This document shows positions 16,966 through 28,414 of a DNA stretch of 64,000 bases, piece by piece. The DNA lies in NCBI GenBank assembly GCA_963776675.1, contig CAVZNR010000057.1, forward strand, positions 1-64,000, written 5' to 3'. Position numbers and translations under genes: made by a program. This DNA comes from Hyphomicrobium_A sp963776675. GTDB taxonomy: Bacteria; Pseudomonadota; Alphaproteobacteria; Rhizobiales; Hyphomicrobiaceae. The notes beneath the pieces are model-generated. The model worked only from the letters and a program-made list of their open reading frames with translations. It searched no databases and was not told the DNA's origin. How positions within the stretch are numbered: position 1 is the stretch's first letter; every line of letters starts with the position of its first letter.

Positions 16966-18570
16966 ATGGCCTCGATCCCCGATTGTCGTTCCGCGACCTT
17001 CCAGTCTGCCCGCGAGGACAGGCTCGGGGCCGATGGCGACGTCGTCATCGTCGGCGCGGGGCTCGCAGGGCTTTTCACCGCATTGAAGCTCGCGCCCATG
17101 CACGTGACCGTGCTCGCCGCCGCGCCCCTCGGCCAGGGTACGGCGAGCGGCTGGGCGCAGGGCGGCGTCGCAGCTGCGGTCGGCGCCGACGACAGCCCGG
17201 CCCTGCACGCGGCCGACACGATCGCGGCAGGCGCGGGTCTCGTCGATGCGGAAGTGGCCCGTTTCGTCACCGAGGAGGGCCCCGCACGTATCGCCGACCT
17301 TCTCGATTACGGCGTTCCCTTCGATCGCGATGCGCAGGGACGCTTCCTGCTGAGCCAGGAGGCCGCCCACTCCCGCCGGCGCGTGGTCCACGTCTCCGGC
17401 GACAGCACCGGCGCCGCCATCATGCAGGCGCTGATCGCTGAGGTGCGTGCCACGCCATCGATCCGCGTGCTGGAGGGCTATGAGGCCGACGAGCTCATCA
17501 CCGCCAATGGGCGGGTGGAAGGCGTGCGCCTCGTGCGCGCGGCCGGCTTCGGCAGCGGCACCTACGAGTTCTTTCCCGCCTGCGCTGTCGTTCTGGCGAC
17601 GGGTGGCGTCGGCGGTCTCTACGCGCTGACGACCAATCCTCCCTATGCCCGCGGCGAGTCGATCGCCATGGCGGCGCGCGCCGGCGCCATAATCGGTGAC
17701 GCGGAGTTCGTGCAGTTCCATCCCACCGCCATGGACGTCGGTCTTGATCCCGCGCCGCTCGCCACCGAGGCGCTGCGCGGGGAAGGGGCGACCCTCGTCA
17801 ATCGCGCGGGCCATCGTTTCATGACGGCCATCGATCCGAGGGGCGAGCTCAGCCCGCGCGACATCGTCGCGCGCGGGGTCTTTTCCGAGATCGCCGCCGG
17901 ACGCGGCGCCTTCCTCGACTGCCGCGCGGCCATCGGCGCCGACTTCGCGCACGCCTTTCCAACCGTCTATGCCCATTGCCGCAAGGCCGGCATCGACCCG
18001 ACGAGCGAGCCCATCCCCGTGGCGCCGGCCGCGCACTACCACATGGGCGGCATTGCCACCGACGCGCTCGGCCGCACCAGCGTTCCCGGCCTGTGGGCCA
18101 TCGGCGAGGTCGCCTCGACGGGCCTGCACGGCGCCAACCGGCTGGCCTCCAACTCACTGCTCGAAGCGGTCGTCTTCGCCGCCCGCGCCGCCGCGCATAT
18201 CCGCAGCCTCGATCGCAATGCGCGGCGCGCGCCGAAAGTGGACCTGAAGCGCCTCTTGACCGCGCCACGAGCGTCTGACGGTGCGCGCGCCGCTGCGGTC
18301 GCGCAGCTGCGGCGCACGATGAGCGAGCACGTCGGCGTCACCCGCACGCGCGCAGGTCTCGCCCATGCGATCGGCGTGCTGGAGGACATCGAGCGCACCG
18401 CCGGCGGTGACAGCGTGCTTGCCAACTTGCGCTCGCGGCCCGCTTTATTGCGGCCAGCGCCTTGCAGCGCGAGGAAAGCCGCGGCGCCCATGCCAGGAGC
18501 GACTTTCCCGACATCGATCCGGCACTGGCGCGGCGAACATTCCTGCGTCTCGACGACCTCGACGGGATAA
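16966..18570 (+). CDS. nadB: L-aspartate oxidase, C-terminal frame disturbed
   Basis: A ~534-residue FAD enzyme oxidising aspartate to iminoaspartate for NadA. The FAD-binding start is VIVGAGLAGLFTALKL. The flavin/substrate motifs HYHMGGIATDALGRTSVPGLWA and GANRLASNSLLE are present. After VLANL (about 18429) the sequence becomes non-homologous. The expected tail (LAARFIAASALQREESRGAH) continues in another frame, so one base appears to be missing between 18429 and 18432. In that corrected frame no stop occurs before nadC, leaving a NadB-NadC fusion or a second indel as the possibilities. As it stands, translation ends at 18570. Confidence 0.88.
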   Translation: MASIPDCRSATFQSAREDRLGADGDVVIVGAGLAGLFTALKLAPMHVTVLAAAPLGQGTASGWAQGGVAAAVGADDSPALHAADTIAAGAGLVDAEVARFVTEEGPARIADLLDYGVPFDRDAQGRFLLSQEAAHSRRRVVHVSGDSTGAAIMQALIAEVRATPSIRVLEGYEADELITANGRVEGVRLVRAAGFGSGTYEFFPACAVVLATGGVGGLYALTTNPPYARGESIAMAARAGAIIGDAEFVQFHPTAMDVGLDPAPLATEALRGEGATLVNRAGHRFMTAIDPRGELSPRDIVARGVFSEIAAGRGAFLDCRAAIGADFAHAFPTVYAHCRKAGIDPTSEPIPVAPAAHYHMGGIATDALGRTSVPGLWAIGEVASTGLHGANRLASNSLLEAVVFAARAAAHIRSLDRNARRAPKVDLKRLLTAPRASDGARAAAVAQLRRTMSEHVGVTRTRAGLAHAIGVLEDIERTAGGDSVLANLRSRPALLRPAPCSARKAAAPMPGATFPTSIRHWRGEHSCVSTTSTG

Positions 18571-18617
18571 CCGCGGCACACAGAGCCGCCTCTCCGGCTC
18601 CATGCCGGAGGTTGCCG

Positions 18618-19487
18618 ATGAGCGCCGCCGGCGATGCCTTGCAGCTGCCTCAAGCGCTTGTCGACGAGGCCGTTGACACCGCGTTGCGCGAGGATCTCGG
18701 TCTCGCCGGCGATATCACGACCAACGCGACGGTGGCGCTCGACGCCCGGGCCTCCGGCATCATCGCGGCGCGCAAATCCGGCGTCGTCGCCGGACTGCAA
18801 CTGGTCGAGACCGCCTTCGAGATGCTCGATCCCGAGGTCGACATCAACGTGCTCGTTGCAGACGGCGGGGCCGTCGCCGCCGACGGCGCGATCGCACGCG
18901 TGGCGGGCAACGCGCGCGCGCTGCTCACGGCAGAACGCGTCGCCCTGAACTTCCTGGGGCACTTGAGCGGGATCGCGACGTTGACGCGCCGCTACGTCGA
19001 TGCCGTCGAAGGGACGCGCGCGCGCATCATCGATACGCGCAAGACGACGCCAGGTCTGCGTGCCTTCGAGAAGCTCGCCGTGCGCGCGGGCGGCGGCACC
19101 AACCATCGCTTCGGGCTCTACGACGCCATCCTGATCAAGGACAATCACATCGTCGCGGCGGGCAGCGTCGGCGCGGCCATCGACCGCGCACGTGCCGGCG
19201 CCGGACACATGGTCAAGGTGGAGGTCGAGGTTACGACGCTCAATGAGCTCAAGGACGCGCTCGCGCATTCGCCCGATGCCGTGCTGCTCGACAATATGCC
19301 CCTCGACATGCTCAAGGCGGCGGTCGCCGAGGTTGCCGGCCGGGCGGTCACCGAGGCCTCCGGCGGCGTTACCCTCGATACGGTGCGGCCCATAGCCCAG
19401 ACCGGTGTCGATCTCATCTCTGTTGGCGCCCTGACGCATTCTGCGCCCAATCTCGACGTGGGTTTTGACTTCGAGCCCGCGCATTAA
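18618..19487 (+). CDS. nadC: Nicotinate-nucleotide diphosphorylase (carboxylating)
   Basis: A 289-residue quinolinate phosphoribosyltransferase that makes nicotinate mononucleotide from quinolinate and PRPP. Motifs: REDLGLAGDITT, ALNFLGHLSGIAT, the binding segment IDTRKTTPGLRAFEK, RFGLYDAILIKDNH and the C-terminal SGGVTLDTVRP. The ATG at 18618 has GGAGG 6 nt upstream. It closes the de novo NAD operon. The nadB tail (after frame correction) reads in the same frame. Confidence 0.95.
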   Translation: MSAAGDALQLPQALVDEAVDTALREDLGLAGDITTNATVALDARASGIIAARKSGVVAGLQLVETAFEMLDPEVDINVLVADGGAVAADGAIARVAGNARALLTAERVALNFLGHLSGIATLTRRYVDAVEGTRARIIDTRKTTPGLRAFEKLAVRAGGGTNHRFGLYDAILIKDNHIVAAGSVGAAIDRARAGAGHMVKVEVEVTTLNELKDALAHSPDAVLLDNMPLDMLKAAVAEVAGRAVTEASGGVTLDTVRPIAQTGVDLISVGALTHSAPNLDVGFDFEPAH

Positions 19488-19610
19488 GGTTAGGTTCGCA
19501 GCAAAGACGCTTGATTTTGCCACACTTGGTGCGCATCTGATGCTGGCAGCCCGCTGCCTGCTTGGCGCGCCGAGCCCGGCCGCATCGACGTTTCACAAGG
19601 GGACAACGTC

Positions 19611-19835
19611 ATGGATCTCGTCCGCGGCATCGTCATCTGGGGCGGCGTCGCCCTGGCCACAGCCACGATTGCCGGCGTGCTCGCCGGGGTGAAGAACCGG
19701 GACTACTCGTTCTGGATCGCCTGGTGCTTCATTTTTCCACCGCTCGTCTTCTTCCTTTTGCTGATGCCGCGCAATCAGGGACCGCGCCCGCGCCGCCCCA
19801 GCCTCGACGAGCAGGAACGCACGGGCGGCTGGTAG
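19611..19835 (+). CDS. Small two-helix membrane protein
   Basis: A 74-residue protein with two hydrophobic segments (about residues 5-25, GIVIWGGVALATATIAGVLA, and 32-52, FWIAWCFIFPPLVFFLLLM) and a basic, proline-rich tail. No family recognised. It stands alone between nadC and the convergent ppdK gene; an AAGGGG-type ribosome site is present upstream. Confidence 0.6.
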   Translation: MDLVRGIVIWGGVALATATIAGVLAGVKNRDYSFWIAWCFIFPPLVFFLLLMPRNQGPRPRRPSLDEQERTGGW

Positions 19836-19867
19836 GCCGCAGAAGCACGACAAAGCATAATAGCCCC

Positions 19868-22600
<2,733 letters not shown>

Positions 22601-22813
22601 GTTCCCTACTCCACTCGATGTCGCTTGCCGCCCACTCGGCGATGCGGCGCTGCTCTCACCTGCCATACCAGTCCCTTAGCTCGGTCGAAAGGTGCGGCGG
22701 GAAACCGCGGGTCACCAGTCCCTTGTCGCCATCGACCCGGCGCTCGCCGTCTTTGACGTAGGCGCCGGCTTCCCGCAAAGTTGCGCAGACCAAGCGGCCG
22801 CAAGAGGGAGTCT

Positions 22814-24223
22814 ATGAGCCAACACCTAAACCAAGTGCTGACGACCCTGGACGAGACGCAAGACGCCGCACTTGGGCGCCTATTCGAGCTGTTGCGCATC
22901 AAAAGCGTCTCCACCGACCCGGCTTATGCGGAAAGCTGCCAGGCGGCAGCCGAGTGGTGTGCAGCGGAATTGCGCGATATCGGCCTCGACGCCCGCGTGG
23001 TGCCCACCACCGGCCACCCCATGGTGGTGGCGCACGACCGGCCGCAGGTCGCGCCGGGCACGCCGCATGTCCTCTTTTATGGCCACTACGACGTGCAGCC
23101 GCCAGACCCGTTGAGCCTGTGGACCTCCGACCCGTTCGAGCCGCGCATCGATACCGATCCCGTCAACGGCGAGATCATCGTGGCGCGCGGCGCCGAGGAC
23201 AACAAGGGTCAGCTCATGACCATCATGGCCGCCTTGCGCGCCTGGAAGGCCGTCGCCGGCGAATTGCCGATCGCGGTCTCGGTGCTCGTCGAAGGCGAGG
23301 AGGAGTGCGGCTCGCCGTCGCTCCCGGCGTTCCTCGCAGAATACGGCGAGGAGCTCAAATCCGACATCGTGCTCGTGTGCGACACCGGCCAGTGGGACAA
23401 GGATACGCCCGCCATCACCACCATGCTGCGCGGGCTAGCGTCGCTCGAGGTGACGGTGACGGGGCCATCGCGCGATCTGCATTCGGGCATCTATGGCGGC
23501 CCCGCCGTCAATCCCATCCGCGTCCTCGTGCACGCCCTTGCGGCGCTTCACGACGACAAAGGACGTGTCACCGTTCCCGGCTTCTACGATGGCGTCGCCG
23601 AGCCGACGCCCGAGCAAGTCGAGCAATGGCGCACGCTCGGCTTCTCCGCTGAGCACTTCCTCGCCGGCGTCGGGCTCAAGGAGGCGGCCGGCGAAACGGG
23701 GCGCAGCGTGCTGGAGCAGCTCTGGTCGCGGCCGACGCTGGAGTTCAACGGCATCACCGGCGGCTATCAGGGCGTCGGCACCAAGACGGTGATCCCGTCG
23801 CAGGCCTCCGCCAAGATCACCTGCCGCCTCGTCGCCGGCCAGGATCCGGACAAGATCATGGAGACCATGCAGGCCTTCCTGCGCGCGCAGCTCCCCTCCG
23901 ACTGCAAGGTCGAGTTCCGGGTCGGACAAGGTAGCACCGCCATCGCCTTCGCGACCACGACGACTCCCATGCAGGCGGCCGCTGCGGCGCTGCAAGAGGA
24001 GTGGGGACGCCCGACCGTGATGATGGGTTGCGGTGCCTCCATCCCCATCGTGACGTCGTTCAAGGATGTGCTCGGCTCGGACAGCCTGCTGGTTGGCTTC
24101 GGCCTGGAGGACGACCGCATCCACAGCCCCAACGAGAAGTACAATCTGACGAGCTTCAAGAAGGGTGCGCGCAGCTGGGCGCGCATTCTGGAGCGGCTGG
24201 CGGAGACGAAAGGGGCGCGTTGA
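22814..24223 (+). CDS. M20 family dipeptidase
   Basis: A 469-residue M20 metallopeptidase of the CNDP/DapE-like group. Zinc-ligand motifs: YGHYDVQPPDP (about residue 93), GAEDNKGQ (bridging Asp), EGEEECGSPS (catalytic Glu and ligand Glu), CDTGQWD and a C-terminal His in DRIHSPNEKY. It hydrolyses small peptides in the cytoplasm; the exact substrate is unknown. It is convergent with the metalloprotease, 7 nt between stops. Confidence 0.9.
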   Translation: MSQHLNQVLTTLDETQDAALGRLFELLRIKSVSTDPAYAESCQAAAEWCAAELRDIGLDARVVPTTGHPMVVAHDRPQVAPGTPHVLFYGHYDVQPPDPLSLWTSDPFEPRIDTDPVNGEIIVARGAEDNKGQLMTIMAALRAWKAVAGELPIAVSVLVEGEEECGSPSLPAFLAEYGEELKSDIVLVCDTGQWDKDTPAITTMLRGLASLEVTVTGPSRDLHSGIYGGPAVNPIRVLVHALAALHDDKGRVTVPGFYDGVAEPTPEQVEQWRTLGFSAEHFLAGVGLKEAAGETGRSVLEQLWSRPTLEFNGITGGYQGVGTKTVIPSQASAKITCRLVAGQDPDKIMETMQAFLRAQLPSDCKVEFRVGQGSTAIAFATTTTPMQAAAAALQEEWGRPTVMMGCGASIPIVTSFKDVLGSDSLLVGFGLEDDRIHSPNEKYNLTSFKKGARSWARILERLAETKGAR

Positions 24224-24230
24224 GCGGTCT

Positions 24231-25847
24231 TTAGCGCGCGGATGCGCTGGCGCGCTCGGGCCGGAAGCCGGCGACGCGCGCCGCCTCGTCGCGGATGACC
24301 TTGGCGTTGTCGGTCTCGGCGTTGCCGGCGGGCACGCCGCCGACCTTGACCTCGGGCCCCGACCAAACCGGCCGCCGCGGGCAGCCGTCGCAGCTGTCCT
24401 TGTAGCTCATCATGGTGCGCCACGCCTTGCTGTTGACGTAGCCGTGGCCGTAGGGAAACGGCCGCGGCGTATCGTCGAGCGCGCGATCGTGGCGCGCGCC
24501 GATCAGGTGCCCAATCTCGTGCGCCAGCGAGTACATGGTGGACGCGCACTCGTGATCGACCACGGTGAAGGCGTCCGCCGCGTCGGCGCCGACGCGGATC
24601 GACAGCCCGCAGCCCATGGGATCGTCGACGACGAGCACGGCGGCATCAGCGCCGTACTTGTCGCGCAGGTCGTGGATCTCGTCCATGTACCCGTCGCCCT
24701 TGTTGCGGAACCGATAGACGTGATCGAAATGGCTGCCTTGCTCGACGTAGTCCGTCTCGTAGGCATGCGCGAGCTTGACGTGCACATTATCGATGCCGCT
24801 GTCCTTGAACGACTGATTGGCCTCGGCGATCGCCACGTCGATCAGGTCCTTCTCGATGTCGTCGTACTGGCTCGCCGCCTTCTTGGTGTAGGCGACGATC
24901 AGATTGATGGTTGCGTCTTTGGGGGCTTCGGCTTTCTTGTCACGCCGCTCGGGCAGCAGCATCGGCTCGTGATGCTCGGCACCCGGCTGCATCATCATGG
25001 CCTCGCCCTGATGCACCAGCGGATCGGTGCGCATCTTCATTTTGCGCATCATCTTCGGATCGGCGGGCCCGTGGTCCGGCGGGAGTTTGTCGGGCGCCAG
25101 CTCGAGCATGCCGTGCATGTCGCCTCCCAGGTTCTTGATGACGTACACGTGGCCGCCGTAATTGATTGTGCCGGCGAGTCTTCCGCCCGGCCACCACAAA
25201 AGCGTGACGGGATCATCGGTGCCGTCGATGACACCGCGCCAGATGTAGCCGTCACCGGACTTGGTGACGCCCGTCCGCTTCGCCGTAACGACGAGCTTCT
25301 TGTTCAGAGGAATGACGAGTGAGGGCGGCGTTCCCTGACCGGGCTCGTTCATGCCCTTGGTCAGCGCGTACTCCATGGTGGCGGCATCGGGGAGCTCCAT
25401 CATGCTCATGCCCATCGCCGCCTTCAACTCCATGGACTTGTGCATCATGTCTTTCTGCTTGGCCGACATCGTGGCGTCCTTCGCCATCGGCGTGGCCAGA
25501 CGGTTCCAGTCCTGATCGAGGCGCTTCACGCCGACGCCCTGGCGCTTCGCCGCCGCGAGGAACGCATCGAGCCGCGCGCGCGGCACGTTCCACATCTCGG
25601 CATGCGTCATGTCGAGGTCTTGCCCGGCGGTGGCCTCGGCAAGGTCGCTCAGCTCTTTGTATTGGGGCGTGCCCTTGGCGGGCAGATTGGAAAGAATGAC
25701 ACCGGCCTCATCGGGGCGCGTGTCGGCCGACGCGCTGAAGCTGCCCCAACGGCTAGCAAGCGCAAGTGAAAGGGCGACGAGGAGCGGCTTTGAGGTCCCA
25801 GTTCGTGCGCATGGCAGGCTCCGTCGGGACACTGAGGCGAATTTCAT
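24231..25847 (-). CDS. Secreted reprolysin-like zinc metalloprotease with Met/His-rich prodomain
   Basis: A 538-residue exported protein with an N-terminal signal-like region (LLVALSLALASRWGSFSASA). The zinc motif AHEIGHLIGARHD (HExxHxxGxxHD, about residue 455) places it among metzincins. A downstream Met (TMMSYK) fits the Met-turn. Residues ~115-165 and ~260-300 are unusually rich in Met and His (for example MMRKMKMR and EAMMMQPGAEHHEPM), suggesting metal binding or an inhibitory prodomain. It lies 52 nt after the small periplasmic protein gene, probably in one operon behind a putative LysR site. A GC hairpin covers part of its ribosome-binding region. Confidence 0.82.
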   Translation of the reverse strand: MKFASVSRRSLPCARTGTSKPLLVALSLALASRWGSFSASADTRPDEAGVILSNLPAKGTPQYKELSDLAEATAGQDLDMTHAEMWNVPRARLDAFLAAAKRQGVGVKRLDQDWNRLATPMAKDATMSAKQKDMMHKSMELKAAMGMSMMELPDAATMEYALTKGMNEPGQGTPPSLVIPLNKKLVVTAKRTGVTKSGDGYIWRGVIDGTDDPVTLLWWPGGRLAGTINYGGHVYVIKNLGGDMHGMLELAPDKLPPDHGPADPKMMRKMKMRTDPLVHQGEAMMMQPGAEHHEPMLLPERRDKKAEAPKDATINLIVAYTKKAASQYDDIEKDLIDVAIAEANQSFKDSGIDNVHVKLAHAYETDYVEQGSHFDHVYRFRNKGDGYMDEIHDLRDKYGADAAVLVVDDPMGCGLSIRVGADAADAFTVVDHECASTMYSLAHEIGHLIGARHDRALDDTPRPFPYGHGYVNSKAWRTMMSYKDSCDGCPRRPVWSGPEVKVGGVPAGNAETDNAKVIRDEAARVAGFRPERASASAR

Positions 25848-25854
25848 AAGGGCC

Positions 25855-25874
25855 CCCCGGGCCGAAACCCGGAG
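25855..25874 (-). promoter_or_regulatory. Intergenic hairpin over metalloprotease ribosome-binding region
   Basis: On the minus strand CTCCGGG-TTTCGG-CCCGGGG folds into a 7-bp stem with one G-U pair. The 3' arm merges with the G-run (GGGGGG) 5 nt before the ATG at 25847. No U-tract follows, so translational control or mRNA processing fits better than termination. Confidence 0.35.
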
Positions 25875-25899
25875 GACCTTTCGAGGGGAGGCCGAGGGC

Positions 25900-26169
25900 T
25901 TAGCCCTTCGACGACTTGGTCTTCATGTCAGCGAGGATCTGATCCCAAACGCCATGCGGGGAGAAGTCATCGCCGGCGGTGCAGGAATTGTAGGCGTCGA
26001 GCGACTTGCGCACGGCGTCGGCAAGCTCATAGCCGCTCATCTTGTCGACGTAGACCGACATCTTGCCGAGGAAGGTCTTGTAACCGGCATCGCAGTCAGA
26101 CTTGGCGAAGGCCGGGGTCACGCCGAACAGCAGGGCGGTGGCGAGCGCGGCAGTAGCAAGCTTTTTCAT
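25900..26169 (-). CDS. Small periplasmic protein with two cysteines
   Basis: An 89-residue protein with a clear signal peptide (MKKLATAALATALLFGVTPAFA). The ~67-residue mature helical domain contains Cys in KSDCDAG and NSCTAG. Size and location recall acid-stress chaperones of the HdeA kind, but I do not see a convincing family match. GGAG lies 7 nt before the ATG. A copy of the composite LysR-type site lies 96-137 bp upstream, and the metalloprotease follows in the same direction. Confidence 0.7.
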   Translation of the reverse strand: MKKLATAALATALLFGVTPAFAKSDCDAGYKTFLGKMSVYVDKMSGYELADAVRKSLDAYNSCTAGDDFSPHGVWDQILADMKTKSSKG

Positions 26170-26264
26170 GGGAATTCTCCTTCATCTAAGGTTTGGCGCA
26201 TTTTCCGTCGCAGAGCGACGTCGTCTGCGTGCAGAGGAAAACTATCGGTGTGCCGGCCCGAGTT

Positions 26265-26306
26265 GAAATATCGATTGGGTCGGGTTTCGATAGCCGCAAG
26301 CTATCG
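26265..26306 (-). promoter_or_regulatory. Composite LysR-type site A
   Basis: A perfect palindrome CGATAGC-CGCAA-GCTATCG occupies 26288-26306. A GAAATA box (26265-26270) starts exactly 24 nt before GATAGC, as in three other sites (28.3, 34.3, 36.9 kb). It is oriented toward the small periplasmic protein gene at 26169. It fits a recognition site plus activation site of a LysR regulator (ATAG-N7-CTAT type). Confidence 0.65.
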
Positions 26307-26453
26307 GCCGAGCAGGGCGTTGCCGGGAGTATGATTTTCTCGCATGCGATGCCCTAGCGGCCGACGAAGACGACGCTCCGTACAAGGCACCATCATCGCC
26401 ACGGATTTTAGGAATCCAAAAAGAGGCCGTTGCCAATTTGATTTAATGGCGTT

Positions 26454-27662
26454 TCACAGAGCCGTCTTTGGTGAAAGCCGAAAGACGAGCAATGCGGCGG
26501 CCAGCAGCGAGAGACCGACGCCGGCCACGCACGCCGGCCAGCCGAAACGGTCAAACACCAGTCCGAGCACGGCGCTGCCGACCAGACCGCCCATGAAGTA
26601 GCAGGCCAGATAGATGCCGCTTGCCGAGCCTCGATCGGTTGTAGCAGCACGGCTGACAAATCCCGTCGCGGCGGCTTGTGCGAAGAAGGTGCCGACGCCC
26701 ACGAGCACCATGCCCCACAGGACGGCGGACAGGCTCGGCATCACCAGAAGCGGCAACCCCACGCCGGCAACGGCGAGCGACGCCCACACGGTCGCCTGCG
26801 TGCCGAACTTCTGCACCGCCCTACCCGCAAGCGGTGTCGTCACAATCGACGGCAGAAACACGAGATAGATGAAACCGATCCCCATCATCCCGACCTCGAG
26901 CGGCGGCCGCATGAGGATGAAGTTGACGTAGGTGAAGGTGCCGATGAAGGCGAACAGGATGCAAAAGCCGATGCCGAAGTCGGCGCGCAGCTGCGGGTTG
27001 CGCAAGTGCTCGCGCCAAGCGGACATGGGCGGGGTCTCGGGGCCGCCCTCGGACGTCATGCGCGGCACCTTGTCGACGGTGAAATAGACGAGCACGGCGC
27101 CCAGCAGGTTCAGAAGCGCAAACACGTGGAAGTTGGTGACGAGGCCCGCGGCGTTGACCACCTCGGCCGCGATGAAGCGGCCCACGAGATTGCTCGCCAC
27201 GTTGCCGGTGATGTAGGCGGCGAAAGCGCCGGCGGCCTCTTTCTCCATGAACCGCTCGCCGAGATAGGCAAGCGTGAGCGTAAAAGCGGTGGCCATGAAG
27301 AGGCCCTGCACAATGCGCAACGCGGCAAAGACAGCGAGATTGGGCGCGACCGCGAGAAGGCTCGTTGGAATGGCAAGAAGGGCAAGGCTCAGCAGAATGC
27401 CCCAGCGCCGCTCGATGCGATGGCTCACGAATGCCATGGCGAGACCGGCGACCGCCATGCCCAAGGTGCTGGCGTTGACCGCAAGGCCCATCGCGGCCGG
27501 CGTCACGCCATAGTGCTTGGTCAGCGAGGGCAGGATCGCCTGCGTGGCGAAGAAATCGACGAGCGTGAAAAAGGCCGTCAGCGCCACGACCAGCGAGCGC
27601 CCGAAGGCACCGCCGAGCGAGCGCTGCATCATCGATGTCGTAGCGGTGCCCGCGTGTCCCAT
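26454..27662 (-). CDS. MFS transporter
   Basis: A 402-residue inner-membrane carrier with about 12 hydrophobic segments. The motif between helices 2 and 3 is FVSHRIERRWG and the N-terminal half includes LRIVQGLFMATAFTLTLAYLGERF. It is closest in feel to the YnfM/arabinose-efflux-like drug:H+ antiporters; the substrate is unknown. It is transcribed away from site A and is probably not controlled by it. Confidence 0.88.
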   Translation of the reverse strand: MGHAGTATTSMMQRSLGGAFGRSLVVALTAFFTLVDFFATQAILPSLTKHYGVTPAAMGLAVNASTLGMAVAGLAMAFVSHRIERRWGILLSLALLAIPTSLLAVAPNLAVFAALRIVQGLFMATAFTLTLAYLGERFMEKEAAGAFAAYITGNVASNLVGRFIAAEVVNAAGLVTNFHVFALLNLLGAVLVYFTVDKVPRMTSEGGPETPPMSAWREHLRNPQLRADFGIGFCILFAFIGTFTYVNFILMRPPLEVGMMGIGFIYLVFLPSIVTTPLAGRAVQKFGTQATVWASLAVAGVGLPLLVMPSLSAVLWGMVLVGVGTFFAQAAATGFVSRAATTDRGSASGIYLACYFMGGLVGSAVLGLVFDRFGWPACVAGVGLSLLAAALLVFRLSPKTAL

Positions 27663-27745
27663 CGCTCACGACCCCTGTGGAAGGTGGCGCACGGGCGTCC
27701 GACCCGAAAAGCCATCGAGACGCCCGCGCTACTTGGTGCCCATGC

Positions 27746-28240
27746 CTACATGTCGTGGTTCTTGGGATCTGCGGCGATATCCGCCGAGATCAGCGTCACG
27801 GGCTCACTGCCCGTGTTCTTCCACCAGTGCGACAGGCCGCCCTGCTCGATCGACAGGTCGCCGGCGTTGTGCACGATCGGCACCGCGCAATGGGTGGAGT
27901 ACTCGGTAATCGTCCCCGAGATGGTGTAGATCAGCGCGGGACGATCCTCGTGGCTGTGCATGGCGACCTCGCCGCCAGGCTGAATGACGAGACGGCGCAT
28001 GCGGAACAAGCGCCCGGGAACGTTGACCTTCTCTTTGGCAAGGTCGATCGAGCCCAGAACCTCTTCGTTGACGCCCGAATGCGCCGAGGGACCACCCTTC
28101 TGGCCGTCGGCCGTCTCTTGGCCCGCGGGACAGCCGCCGGCATTGGCAGCGGTAGCGCCGATGAGGACGAGGCCCGTCAGCGCACCGGCAACGGTTAGCG
28201 CCATCCAGAATGGGCGGTTATGAGAACGAGGTGTGTACAT
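27746..28240 (-). CDS. Exported cupin-domain protein
   Basis: A 164-residue protein starting MYTPRSHNRPFWMALTVAG, with a signal/anchor segment to about residue 35. A single cupin barrel follows; its first motif (PGGEVAMHSHEDRPALIYTI) supplies His/Glu metal ligands, and the second is weaker (SIEQGGLSHWWKN). It may bind a metal or small ligand in the periplasm. A composite LysR-type site lies 80-121 bp upstream. The alternative longer start at 28387 overlaps that site and is rejected. Confidence 0.78.
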   Translation of the reverse strand: MYTPRSHNRPFWMALTVAGALTGLVLIGATAANAGGCPAGQETADGQKGGPSAHSGVNEEVLGSIDLAKEKVNVPGRLFRMRRLVIQPGGEVAMHSHEDRPALIYTISGTITEYSTHCAVPIVHNAGDLSIEQGGLSHWWKNTGSEPVTLISADIAADPKNHDM

Positions 28241-28319
28241 GGGACGTATCTCCGTGTTGCAAAGGGGGGCGGCTCTCACGCCGGTACGGAGCCAAAATCG
28301 CGCTAACGAGAGCGCAGCG

Positions 28320-28361
28320 GAAATACCTGTTGGATCGGGTATCGATAGCCGCTGGCTATCG
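28320..28361 (-). promoter_or_regulatory. Composite LysR-type site B
   Basis: CGATAGC-CGCTG-GCTATCG (28343-28361) is a perfect palindrome; GAAATA (28320-28325) starts 24 nt before GATAGC. It is nearly identical to site A across ~40 bp (shared CGGGT.TCGATAGCCGC). It faces the cupin gene at 28240. Confidence 0.65.
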
Positions 28362-28414
28362 GCTACCCCGCCTGCGGCGATTGGCAAGGCCGGCCGCGCG
28401 GATGCGTGAAGGCT

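Noticed and set aside
25900..26169. HdeA acid chaperone
   Set aside because: Size, signal peptide and two cysteines fit, but I could not recognise HdeA-specific sequence, so only a descriptive call was made.
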